From positions 124,001-188,000 of the forward strand of contig CAWDWG010000012.1 in assembly GCA_963805985.1 (NCBI GenBank): 64,000 nt of DNA. Reading direction: 5' to 3'. The position numbers and the translations under genes are program-made. How positions within the stretch are numbered: position 1 is the first letter of the stretch; each line of letters begins with the position of its first letter. The notes under the pieces are model-generated. The model saw only the letters and a program-made list of their open reading frames with translations, did not search any database and was not told the origin of the DNA. Positions 17,713-26,025 of this stretch are shown one piece after another. Source of the DNA: Bog-257 sp963805985. Lineage in GTDB: Bacteria; Acidobacteriota; Terriglobia; Terriglobales; Acidobacteriaceae.

Positions 17713-18735
17713 ATGAACCGCGCTGGTTTCTGCTTTCTCGCGACGGCCATTCTGCTGCTACCGCTAGCCCTCACTGCGGACGATACCAAGTCCTCCAACT
17801 CATCCGGCAAAATGACGCCGCAGACCAAGCTGCTCGTCATGCGCGATTTGCAGGCGGAGCGCGTCTTCGTGAAAACGCCGCTCCCCCTGGGCGAAAGGGG
17901 ACTCGACATCAAGGACGGCAAGGTCAGCCCCAATGAGCAGGAAGTGGCCCAGTTGGTGATGCTGCATGGATTTGCCGCCAAGCCCGGTGATCGCGTCGTC
18001 ATCACCAACGTCGTCGTCCGCGAAAAGTCGATTCTGATTGAGATCAACGGCGGCGGCAAGAAACACGAGAAGTGGTATCAGCATGTTTCTCTCGGCGCCG
18101 GTGGCGGCAGCGTTACCCCTGGCGGACCTCCGCCGGCCCTGGAAGCCAAGGGTTCAAGCGTCACCTTGCAGTTCGACAAATACGTCCCCGAGCTGACGGG
18201 CGAACAGGTGCGGGCGATGCTCGCTCCCGTCTTCGATTTCAAGGCGCTCAACGAGGCTGAAGCCTACGAGAAGACTTTGCCGCCCAAGGTGCAGGCAGCC
18301 ATCAAGAACCATCAGGTCCTGGTAGGTATGGATCGGGAGATGGTCGTCTATGCCAAGGGACGTCCCCCAAAGAAGATTCGCGACAAGGACGACAGCGGCG
18401 TGGATTACGAAGAGTGGATCTACGGCACCCCACCTGAAGAGGTAGACTTCGTGCGCTTCCAGGGATCGTTTGTGACTCGGCTAGAGATCATGAGCGTCGA
18501 CGGCCAGAAAATTGTGCGCACGGAACGAGAAGTAGACTTGCAGTCGCGCGAGACCGAGCTGGCGGCCAAGAAGGCTGACGAGAAACCGGCCAACGCGCCC
18601 AGCTTGCTGCGTCCCGGCGAGCAGGCCGACGACACATCCAACGGCACCCAGCAGCCACAGCCAACAGACAAGCCCACCACAACGAACCCCGGAGGCACCT
18701 CGCCCCACTGGCAAATCGCCGGTTTGTATCAATAG
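17713..18735 (+). CDS. Exported protein of unknown function
   Basis: 340 residues. A signal peptide (NRAGFCFLATAILLLPLALTA) is followed by a ~120-residue domain with QTKLLVMRDLQAERVFVKTPLPLGERGL and a region ending EKWYQHVSLG, then a second block (DKYVPELTGEQVRAMLAPVFDF) and a segment AKGRPPKKIRDKDDSGVDYE with an EEWIYGTPP motif resembling SmpA/BamE-like small domains (a distant guess). The last 60 residues are low-complexity and rich in Pro, Gln and Thr. No enzymatic motif. Likely periplasmic. Confidence 0.7.
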   Translation: MNRAGFCFLATAILLLPLALTADDTKSSNSSGKMTPQTKLLVMRDLQAERVFVKTPLPLGERGLDIKDGKVSPNEQEVAQLVMLHGFAAKPGDRVVITNVVVREKSILIEINGGGKKHEKWYQHVSLGAGGGSVTPGGPPPALEAKGSSVTLQFDKYVPELTGEQVRAMLAPVFDFKALNEAEAYEKTLPPKVQAAIKNHQVLVGMDREMVVYAKGRPPKKIRDKDDSGVDYEEWIYGTPPEEVDFVRFQGSFVTRLEIMSVDGQKIVRTEREVDLQSRETELAAKKADEKPANAPSLLRPGEQADDTSNGTQQPQPTDKPTTTNPGGTSPHWQIAGLYQ

Positions 18736-18761
18736 CGGCTAGGAGTAGCGCGGTCTGTGTC

Positions 18762-18808
18762 GTAACGCCGGCCTCTGGCCGGCTGTAACGCGGGCCTCCG
18801 GCCCGCGA
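18762..18808. repeat. Short REP-like element
   Basis: Two adjacent hairpins, GCCGGCCTCTGGCCGGC and CGCGGGCCTCCGGCCCGCG, immediately after the exported protein gene. Same opening GTA(A/G)CGCC as the larger copies. Confidence 0.6.
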
Positions 18809-18861
18809 CCCACAATCCCTGCCAGATGACGCGCCGATTCTCTGACGATTAAACTAATACC

Positions 18862-20508
18862 GTGAGGATCGCACTCGGCCAGATCAACACCACGGTTGGC
18901 GATTTTTCTGGCAATTCCCAAAAGATCATCGACTACGCACGACAGGCCCGCACCGCGGCCGCCGATCTCATCCTCTTTCCCGAGCTGACCGTCTGCGGAT
19001 ATCCCCCGCGCGATCTGGTTGAGCGCCCATCGTTCGTAGAGCGCAACTGGCAGGCCGTCGAGACGATCGCGCGAGAAACCCAGGGCATCGCCGTCATCTG
19101 CGGCCTGGTCACACGCGCTAATTCCTCCACCGGCAAGTCCGTCTTAAACTCCGCGGCCTTGCTGCGCGATGGCAAGGTCGCTTTTGTCCAGTCCAAGCGA
19201 TTGCTGCCCACCTACGATGTCTTCGACGAAATGCGCAACTTCGCGCCCGCAGATCGTCAACAACTTTTCCACCTCCAGAGCCAGCCGCTTGCGTTGACCA
19301 TTTGCGAGGATGCCTGGAACGACAAGCACTTCTGGGATCGCCCGCTGTATGGAGTCGATCCGGTGGCAGATCTGATCGGCGCCGGCGGCAAAGTCTTGCT
19401 GAACATTTCCGCGTCGCCGTTCTATCTGCGGAAGCGGGAACTGCGGCACGATATGCTGGCCGCAATCGCAACCAATCATCGCGTGCCCGTCGCCATGGTC
19501 AACCAGATCGGCGGCAACGACAGCCTGGTCTTCGACGGCTCCAGCATCGTTCTCGGCCCGGACGGCAGCATCATCGCGCAGGCCAAGTCCTTCGAGGAAG
19601 ATCTCGTCACCTTCGATACCGAGACCTTAACCGGCGATGTTCATTCGCGCGACGAAGGACTGGAAGCGAGCGCCTACGCCGCCCTTGTTCTTGGCACCCG
19701 CGACTACGTGCAGAAATGCGGCTTTCGCCAGGTCGTGCTCGGGTTGAGCGGCGGTATCGATTCCGCGCTCACCGCCTGCATCGCTGTCGACGCGCTCGGT
19801 CGCGAGAACGTGCTTGGCATCCTGATGCCAAGCCCGTATTCGTCCCAAGGCAGCATTGACGATGCAGCCGAGCTGGCACGAAATCTCGGCATTCGGTCGG
19901 AGACGCTGCCCATCGGCGGCATCTTCGACGCCTATCGATCTTCGCTTGCTCCTGTGTTCACCGGCCGGCAGCCTGACGTCACCGAAGAGAACATCCAGGC
20001 GCGCATTCGCGGCTCGCTGATGATGGCCATCTCCAACAAGTTTTGCGGCCTGCTGCTCACCACCGGCAACAAATCGGAGCTGGGCGTAGGATATTGCACG
20101 CTCTACGGCGACATGTGCGGCGGCCTGGCGGTCATCTCCGATGTGCCCAAGACGCTGGTCTACCGTCTGGCTAACTTCGTGAACTCGCGCTCGCCTGTTA
20201 TCCCCCGCTCCACCATTGAGAAGCCGCCCTCAGCGGAGTTACGGCCCGATCAGAAAGACAGCGACTCGCTGCCTCCTTACGAAGTTCTCGACGCGATTCT
20301 GGAAGACTACGTGGAAGACAACAAGTCGCCGGACGCGATCGCTCGCGAGCGCGGATATGACCTGGAGCTTGTTCGCAAAGTTACCTGCATGGTGGACAAG
20401 AGCGAATACAAGCGCCAGCAGGCTGCCCCCGGATTGAAAATCTCGGAGAAGGCTTTCGGCTTCGGCCGCCGTTATCCAATAGCCGCCAAGCTCAACGCCT
20501 GCGAGTAG
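18862..20508 (+). CDS. nadE: Glutamine-dependent NAD+ synthase
   Basis: 548 residues in two domains. The N-terminal nitrilase-type glutaminase (1-260) has the triad E41 (FPELTVCGYPP), K112 (VQSKRLLPTYD) and C148 (LTICEDAWN); ammonia goes to the C-terminal synthetase with the P-loop LGLSGGIDSALTA and the GNKSELGVGYCTLYGD block. It catalyses the last step of NAD synthesis in the cytosol. GTG start at 18862 gives the canonical MRIALGQIN opening. Its TAG stop codon coincides with the first bases of a palindromic repeat (GAGTAGCACCGG), so the repeat may have replaced the original 3' end. Confidence 0.95.
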   Translation: MRIALGQINTTVGDFSGNSQKIIDYARQARTAAADLILFPELTVCGYPPRDLVERPSFVERNWQAVETIARETQGIAVICGLVTRANSSTGKSVLNSAALLRDGKVAFVQSKRLLPTYDVFDEMRNFAPADRQQLFHLQSQPLALTICEDAWNDKHFWDRPLYGVDPVADLIGAGGKVLLNISASPFYLRKRELRHDMLAAIATNHRVPVAMVNQIGGNDSLVFDGSSIVLGPDGSIIAQAKSFEEDLVTFDTETLTGDVHSRDEGLEASAYAALVLGTRDYVQKCGFRQVVLGLSGGIDSALTACIAVDALGRENVLGILMPSPYSSQGSIDDAAELARNLGIRSETLPIGGIFDAYRSSLAPVFTGRQPDVTEENIQARIRGSLMMAISNKFCGLLLTTGNKSELGVGYCTLYGDMCGGLAVISDVPKTLVYRLANFVNSRSPVIPRSTIEKPPSAELRPDQKDSDSLPPYEVLDAILEDYVEDNKSPDAIARERGYDLELVRKVTCMVDKSEYKRQQAAPGLKISEKAFGFGRRYPIAAKLNACE

Positions 20509-20610
20509 CACCGGCCTCCCGGCCGGCTGTCACGTAGGCATCCTGCCCACGCGGCGCGGCTCACGCGGGGGCTGTCGCCGGGCGAGGTATGTAGGCCCGG
20601 GCGCTACTTC
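20505..20610. repeat. REP-like element overlapping the nadE stop codon
   Basis: Starts GTAGCACCGGCCTCCCGGCC; the TAG within it is the nadE stop. The remaining 140 bases up to the DsbA-like gene hold short AGCTCA(C/T) direct repeats and no gene. Confidence 0.6.
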
Positions 20611-20753
20611 AAGTGAGTCCCAAACCGTGACGCGCTAGAATAGAAGTTTCTTTCGGCGCCTTGTGAGCTGTGCAAGAGGATTGCTAATCTCCAAACGCCG
20701 AAGCTCACGGCCCATAGCTCACAGCTCATAGCTAGTTTCTTTCGAAAGGACCC

Positions 20754-21674
20754 ATGAACCATCCTCTGCGCGCGCTCTTAATTGCCACTTTGTTGGTCTC
20801 CAGCCTCCCCGCTCTTGCTCAGAATTCCTCCACATCGAGTGCGACTTCCAGCAGCAAGCCCGCGGCTGCCACCGCTGCGAACTCTTCAGCGCCGAGCGCA
20901 GCCACCGTCGACGCGTTCTTGAAGAAAATGTTCGGCTGGAACCAGGATCTAACCTGGAAGGTCGAAGAGATCAAGCCCTCGGAAGCCTCCGGCATTTCCC
21001 AGGCGACCGTCGTCTTCAACACTCCGAGAGGGCCACAGGTCGCGCGCTTCTACATCACTGCCGACCAGAAGTACACGTTCATGGCGGACTTACTTCCCTT
21101 CGGCGCCGATCCCTTCGCCGAGGCGCGGCAGTTGCTCAAGGCCGCAAATGGACCGGAGCACGGACCGAAGGACGCGACCACGACCATCGTCGAGTTTGGC
21201 GATCTCGAGTGCCCCGCCTGCAAGGCGGCGCAACCCAACATTGCCAAGTTGATGGAAGAGGAGCCGAAGGTGAAGGTGATCTTCCAGAACTATCCCCTGC
21301 CGCAGCACAAGTGGGCGATGACGGCCGCGAAATATCTGGATTGCCTTGGCCGCCAGAACAACGATGCGGCAATCAAGTTCATCGCGACCACCTATGACCA
21401 CCAGTCGGAAATTACCGAGCAGAATGTCGAGCAGATGCTGAAGAGTTATGTGAAGGATTCAGGCGGCGATCCCGATGCCGTCGCGGCGTGCGCCAGCAAA
21501 CCGGACACGGAGAAACGCATTCACGACTCGATGGCGCTGGGAGAAAAGCTGGACGTCAGCAGCACGCCTACCTTTTTCATCAACGGCCGGAAGCTGGTTG
21601 GATTCTCCTCCACCAGCACTCCCTACGACGCCGTCAAAGCGATGGTGGATTTCGAGGTTGCGAACGCGAAATAG
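20754..21674 (+). CDS. Exported DsbA-family thiol oxidoreductase
   Basis: 306 residues. A signal peptide (HPLRALLIATLLVSSLPALA) leads into a Ser/Ala-rich linker, a ~90-residue N-terminal domain (VDAFLKKMFGWNQDLTWKVEE...), then a thioredoxin fold with FGDLECPACKAAQPN (CxxC = CPAC) and the cis-Pro loop SSTPTFFINGRKL. The helical insert between them is of DsbA size. Likely makes or isomerises disulfides in the periplasm. RBS GAAAGGACCC precedes the ATG. The stop is followed directly by a REP-like element. Confidence 0.87.
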   Translation: MNHPLRALLIATLLVSSLPALAQNSSTSSATSSSKPAAATAANSSAPSAATVDAFLKKMFGWNQDLTWKVEEIKPSEASGISQATVVFNTPRGPQVARFYITADQKYTFMADLLPFGADPFAEARQLLKAANGPEHGPKDATTTIVEFGDLECPACKAAQPNIAKLMEEEPKVKVIFQNYPLPQHKWAMTAAKYLDCLGRQNNDAAIKFIATTYDHQSEITEQNVEQMLKSYVKDSGGDPDAVAACASKPDTEKRIHDSMALGEKLDVSSTPTFFINGRKLVGFSSTSTPYDAVKAMVDFEVANAK

Positions 21675-21813
21675 TAGCGCTGGCCTCCAGGCCGGCTGTC
21701 CTGGCGGCGTCCGCGCCGCCAGCGTGCGTTTCCAGCCGAGGCACGATTTCACAGGCGCCTGAAGAACTCTGGGCCAAGAGGTTTCGTATCAGGGCACGGC
21801 TTCAGCCGTGCCG
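21674..21813. repeat. REP-like element, left-half copy plus a separate hairpin
   Basis: GTAGCGCTGGCCTCCAGGCC, CTGGCGGCG...CGCCGCCAGCG and GCACGATTTCACAGGC align with the left half of 4319-4501. A further hairpin GCACGGCTTCAGCCGTGC lies at 21795-21812. Nothing else is recognised to 22029. Confidence 0.65.
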
Positions 21814-22029
21814 CACATGGGCTCTGTTTGAAGCTGTCATCCTGAGCGGAGCGTCCGCGCCTTTGCTTTCCGCCGCTTCTGTTGCGGCGGGCGAACGCGC
21901 AGTCGAAGGACCTGCTTTCAGCTGGGGCCGCCGCTAACTTGGAGCTCGCACTTCATGCATCAACACACGGCCTTGCGGCGCGACTTAAATCGTGCCTGCC
22001 ATAAAATCGACGGGCTGCAACACGACCTT

Positions 22030-23235
22030 CTACACCCGCTCCACAACCATCGCCATCCCTTGCCCGACGCCGATGCACATGGTGCAAAGGCCGTACCGTC
22101 CGCCGCTCCGCTGCAACTGCAAGACCGCGGCCGTAACCAGCCGCGCACCGCTCGCGCCCAGAGGATGACCAATCGCGATCGCACCGCCGTTGGGATTCAC
22201 GTGAGGCGCGTCATCGGGGATCCCCAATTCGCGCAGCACGGCAAGCGCTTGCGACGCGAACGCCTCGTTTAGCTCGATGACATTCATGTCGCCAATGTTC
22301 AGCTTCGTCAGTGACAGCACCTTGCGAGTCGCCGTCACCGGCCCGATTCCCATGATCCTTGGAGCAACACCCGCCGCAGCAGTCCCAAGAATGCGCGCCT
22401 TCGGCTTCAGACCGTAGCGGGCGACGGCATCGGCCGAAGCCACCAGCACAGCGCAGGCGCCATCATTCACGCCGGACGCATTGCCGGCTGTGATCGTTCC
22501 ATTCGCTTTCACGATCGGCTTCAACGCGGCCAGTGCTTCAAGGGTCGTCTCCAGACGCGGATGCTCGTCTTCAACCACGGTCACAGGAACTCCCTTGCGC
22601 GCCGTGATCGTGACCGGCGTGATCTCCTCTGCCAGCCCGCCATTCTTCATCGCGGCTGCAGTCCGTTGCTGGCTGCGAAAGGCAAACGCGTCCTGGTCCT
22701 GCCGCGAGACGGCAAACTCTTCGGCGACATTCTCTCCCGTCTCCGCCATCGAATCGACGCCATATTGCGCCTTCATCATCGGATTGACGAATCGCCAGCC
22801 CAGCGTTGTATCTTCCAGTTTCATGCTCCGCGAAAAAGCAGCGTCGGCCTTGGCCATTACAAATGGCGACCGCGACATGCTCTCGACGCCGCCGGCGATC
22901 ACCAGCGAACTCTCGCCCGTCTTGATCGCTCGAGCCGCGGTCGAGATCGCATCCAGGCTGGAGCCGCAGAGGCGATTGATGGTTGTGCCGGGAACCGTCA
23001 TCGGCAGTCCCGCGAGCAGCAAGGCCATGCGCGCCACGTTGCGATTGTCCTCGCCGGCTTGATTGGCGCAGCCAAACATCACATCGTCGACGGCGCTCCA
23101 GTCCACGGAGGGATTGCGCTCGATCAGCGCCTTGATTGGAATCGCAGCCAGATCGTCAGTGCGAACGGTGGAAAGTGCGCCGCCGTAACGGCCGAATGGA
23201 GTGCGAATTACATCGCAAATAAAAGCGTCAGGCAT
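22030..23235 (-). CDS. pcaF: Thiolase, 3-oxoadipyl-CoA thiolase-like
   Basis: 401-residue type II thiolase. Nucleophile C90 (NRLCGSSLDA), the GGAIAIGHPLGASGAR histidine and the C-terminal LCTMCIGVGQG cysteine are all present. The N-terminus (DAFICDVIRTPFGRYGGALS) and the phrases AVDDVMFGCANQAGEDNRNVARM and PFVMAKADAAFSR match the PcaF/PaaJ subgroup, which cleaves 3-oxoadipyl-CoA to succinyl-CoA and acetyl-CoA. No other pca or paa gene is in the window, so a general acetyl-CoA C-acyltransferase role cannot be excluded. Confidence 0.88.
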   Translation of the reverse strand: MPDAFICDVIRTPFGRYGGALSTVRTDDLAAIPIKALIERNPSVDWSAVDDVMFGCANQAGEDNRNVARMALLLAGLPMTVPGTTINRLCGSSLDAISTAARAIKTGESSLVIAGGVESMSRSPFVMAKADAAFSRSMKLEDTTLGWRFVNPMMKAQYGVDSMAETGENVAEEFAVSRQDQDAFAFRSQQRTAAAMKNGGLAEEITPVTITARKGVPVTVVEDEHPRLETTLEALAALKPIVKANGTITAGNASGVNDGACAVLVASADAVARYGLKPKARILGTAAAGVAPRIMGIGPVTATRKVLSLTKLNIGDMNVIELNEAFASQALAVLRELGIPDDAPHVNPNGGAIAIGHPLGASGARLVTAAVLQLQRSGGRYGLCTMCIGVGQGMAMVVERV

Positions 23236-23324
23236 TCGATGAAAGTGTCCAGAAAGATTGTTCGGTGGAATTCAGACCCACTCTTCATGATAGTGCAGCG
23301 CACGAAAGCCTGCAGGTCAGCCAG

Positions 23325-23504
23325 TTACTTCGTCAGCAAATGCACACCGATTCCGACGGCAGTCCAGAAGGGAGTTACGAGCAGAAAGGAGAAGAGCAAC
23401 CCTTGCGGGAACGGCAGGCTGGCAGCAACCTCGCCGGCGCTCCATGGCGCATCGTTCGAGTGGTAAGTCCGATTAAATTCCGGAAGCCGGTTGAGACCCC
23501 ACAT
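23325..23504 (-). CDS. Candidate 59-residue small membrane protein
   Basis: An ATG at 23504 opens 59 codons. The N-terminal half is polar (starts MWGLNRLPEFNRTYHSND) and the C-terminal half is one hydrophobic segment, FPQGLLFSFLLVTPFWTAV, followed by GIGVHLLTK. It lies downstream of the sigma-54 regulator on the same strand and has no clear RBS. The composition is protein-like and the segment is a plausible single transmembrane helix, but there is no homology evidence. Confidence 0.45.
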   Translation of the reverse strand: MWGLNRLPEFNRTYHSNDAPWSAGEVAASLPFPQGLLFSFLLVTPFWTAVGIGVHLLTK

Positions 23505-23612
23505 AGTCTAGCTACTATACAGTAAGACGAAGTCCGGAAAGCAGAGGTTGGCCGCGGCAGATCGGGCCTCCGGCCACCTGATGAGACTGCCGGTACCGAC
23601 GCCGCCCGACGG

Positions 23613-24971
23613 TCACAGACGACCGGTGCCCTGTGGGATCTCAAAGCGCTTCATTTTGTTGTAGAGCGAACTGCGGGGAATGCCCAGGCGCCTGGCCGCG
23701 CGCTCGATCGAGCCCCGCTCATCGCGCAGCACATGATGAATATAGGCACACTCCATCTGCTTTAAGGTCCCACCTACGACAGACAGCCGCGCGCCCTCCA
23801 CGGACGCGCTCTGGAGATACAAATGTTCGGCGCGAATGGGTCCATTGCCGGCGACCAGCGCAGCGCGTTCCAGCACATTGCGCAGCTCACGAATATTGCC
23901 TGGCCACGTGTAACGCTGCAAAGTAGCCATGGCGGAGGATGAGATCGCGACCTCCTCGGTGTTTCGACCGCGGCCAATACTGCGCAGCAGATTTTGCGTG
24001 AGGCTGGGAATATCTTCCACTCGCTCGCGCAGCGGCGGCACCTGGATGTAGATGATGTTCACACGAAAATACAGGTCGCTGCGAAAGCGCTGTTGACGCA
24101 CCAACTCCAGCAGCTCGCGATGGGTTGCGGAAATCAGGCGAATGTCGACAGCGCGGTCACGAATATCTCCCAGGCGTCGAAAAACGCGGTCCTCCAGAAC
24201 TTTCAGCAGCTTGGGCTGCACCTGAAGATCGATGTCGCCGATCTCGTCGAGAAAAACCGTTCCATGATTGGCGACTTCCAGCAACCCCTGCTTGGCACTG
24301 ACGGCACTGGTGAATGCGCCTTTTTCGTGGCCAAACAGTTCCGACTCGAGCAGTTCGCGCGACAGGCCGGCACAGTTCAGATCGAGAAACAGCCGCTCCG
24401 CGCGCGGGCCGTTGCGGTGAATCCAATTGGCGAGTACTCCCTTGCCGGCGCCGGTTTCGCCCTGCACCAGGATGGGGCTCTCGCTGGCGAGCACCCGGTT
24501 GGCGATCTCGCGCAGGCGCCGAATGGCCGCGCTGGTTCCGATGAACGGATTCAAGCATTCGCGCTCGGCCTTGGGTGGCGCCGCGGTCAGTGTGCGCGGG
24601 CTTCTCTCATGGGCCAGCACTCGCAGCAGCGCCGACTGCAGTCCGGCCAGCTCCACCGGCTTCATCAGGACCTGGTCGGCGCCATGACGAATGGCTCGTT
24701 CGGTCAAATCGGAGCCTGCCTGTCCCGCCAGGACCACGACCGGAACCCGCGGGGCCATGCTTTTGGCCTGCTGCAGCAGCTGAGGTGCATCCCCGTTGGG
24801 AAGGTAGAAATCGAGCACTAAGGCATCAGGACGAAGCCTTTGCAGTTGCAGCTGCGCGTCGAGGCAGTTCGACGCCTCCGATACGATGTGGCCTTGCGCC
24901 GCGAGAAAAGTACAGATGCCGGACCGGACCACGGGATCAATATCGACAACAAGAACTCTGTTCTGGCTCAA
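23613..24971 (-). CDS. NtrC-family sigma-54-dependent response regulator
   Basis: 452 residues: receiver (1-120) with D54 (LVLDFYLPNG) and Lys in LMKPVEL, AAA+ domain with Walker A GETGAGKG and Walker B VFLDEIGDI, and a C-terminal Fis-type helix-turn-helix ending RRLGIPRSSLYNKMKRF. Two oddities: the receiver Thr/Ser is replaced (VVLAGQA), and the sigma-54 contact loop reads GAFTSA instead of GAFTGA. Start is TTG at 24971 with AGGTGAG upstream. No histidine kinase or sigma-54 target is adjacent. A CRP-like palindrome lies about 175 bases upstream. Confidence 0.92.
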   Translation of the reverse strand: MSQNRVLVVDIDPVVRSGICTFLAAQGHIVSEASNCLDAQLQLQRLRPDALVLDFYLPNGDAPQLLQQAKSMAPRVPVVVLAGQAGSDLTERAIRHGADQVLMKPVELAGLQSALLRVLAHERSPRTLTAAPPKAERECLNPFIGTSAAIRRLREIANRVLASESPILVQGETGAGKGVLANWIHRNGPRAERLFLDLNCAGLSRELLESELFGHEKGAFTSAVSAKQGLLEVANHGTVFLDEIGDIDLQVQPKLLKVLEDRVFRRLGDIRDRAVDIRLISATHRELLELVRQQRFRSDLYFRVNIIYIQVPPLRERVEDIPSLTQNLLRSIGRGRNTEEVAISSSAMATLQRYTWPGNIRELRNVLERAALVAGNGPIRAEHLYLQSASVEGARLSVVGGTLKQMECAYIHHVLRDERGSIERAARRLGIPRSSLYNKMKRFEIPQGTGRL

Positions 24972-25144
24972 GCACTCACCTGCATAGGCGAAGAGTCGCT
25001 TGAGGGTCTGGACGACTACGGCTATGGGAGCTGGAGGGTTTTCCCACGACGGGAGCGTCGTTTGGAATGGCGAGCTGTCGCGACACCACTCGCAATCGAC
25101 GATTCACGCGAAATGCTATGGTCTTCTGAATTGCGGTATCGAGC

Positions 25145-25160
25145 AGTGACGCAGGTCACA
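25145..25160. promoter_or_regulatory. CRP/FNR-family operator-like palindrome upstream of the sigma-54 regulator
   Basis: AGTGACGCAGGTCACA is one mismatch from TGTGA-N6-TCACA and shares the GTCACAGGG edge with the sites near nifJ and nuoB. It lies between the EPS operon terminator and the regulator gene. Confidence 0.4.
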
Positions 25161-25175
25161 GGGAAGATGTTTTTG

Positions 25176-25211
25176 CAAAAAAAAAGGCGGACCTGGACGT
25201 AAGGCCCGCCT
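25176..25211 (-). terminator. Rho-independent terminator of the EPS operon
   Basis: On the minus strand an AGGCGGG/CCGCCT stem is followed by nine T residues. It lies about 30 bases after the last EPS gene stop at 25240. Confidence 0.8.
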
Positions 25212-25239
25212 GAGCGGAGGAGAAAGCACGGATCGAGAT

Positions 25240-26025
25240 TCAGTCGACTTCGAGTTTACGGATTCCCGAAAGCTGTAAGGTGATGTCCCAAAGGAAGCGA
25301 GGATTGTTAGACAGGTAGCGTTTCCAAAGCCGGCGTGGCTCCTTCAGCAGGCGATGCAGCCACTGCAGCCCGCAGGTCTTCATCCACGCCGGAGCCTCTG
25401 CGAGCAATCCAGCATGAATATCGAAGGCTGCCCCGACCCCGACCATGAGACGGGTATCGAGCCGATCGATCATGCGAGCCATGAACTGCTCTTGCTTGGG
25501 TGTGCTAAGACCAACCCAGATGATGTCCGGATCAACCGCAGCTACCGTTTGAATGAGTTGATCCTCCTCCTCGGAGCTAAGTGGACGGAACGGCGGAGTG
25601 CATGTCCCCACGATGTTAATGCCGGGCGCCAAGCTCTCCAGTCGCCGCTTCAGCAATTCGCCGACGCCGCGATTGCCGCCATACAGAAAGTGCCGATAGC
25701 CCGGCGCGACCGACAGACGGCACATCTCCAGCATGAAGTCAGGCCCGTAGACGCGCCGCATCCGGCGGTGCCCCCGCAAATGCCCCACCCACACCGTCGG
25801 CATGCCGTCGGGTGTACACAGGAAGGCGCGATTGAGGATGGCTCGGAACCCCGCGTCACGCCGGGCTTCCATGATCCCGTGCACGCCGGTGACGCAGATG
25901 TATCCTTTGCCCCGCCGATCAATGCATTGCTGGGCGCGGCGCACCGCATCCTGCATGTCGATGGCGCTGACGCCGACACCCAGAACATTGGCGCGGGGGC
26001 AATCGCGGCCGTTAATCGGACGCAT
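25240..26025 (-). CDS. WecG/TagA/CpsF family glycosyltransferase
   Basis: 261 residues with the family blocks NVLGVGVSAIDM, YICVTGVHGIMEARRD, CTPDGMPTVW and VGLSTPKQEQFM. Such enzymes add N-acetylmannosamine(uronate) or related sugars to lipid-linked intermediates in cell-surface polymer synthesis. The ATG at 26025 overlaps the 3' end of the epimerase gene by 14 bases; the open frame further upstream (to 26226) is antigenic to that gene's coding and not used. Last gene of the EPS operon, followed by a terminator. Confidence 0.87.
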   Translation of the reverse strand: MRPINGRDCPRANVLGVGVSAIDMQDAVRRAQQCIDRRGKGYICVTGVHGIMEARRDAGFRAILNRAFLCTPDGMPTVWVGHLRGHRRMRRVYGPDFMLEMCRLSVAPGYRHFLYGGNRGVGELLKRRLESLAPGINIVGTCTPPFRPLSSEEEDQLIQTVAAVDPDIIWVGLSTPKQEQFMARMIDRLDTRLMVGVGAAFDIHAGLLAEAPAWMKTCGLQWLHRLLKEPRRLWKRYLSNNPRFLWDITLQLSGIRKLEVD

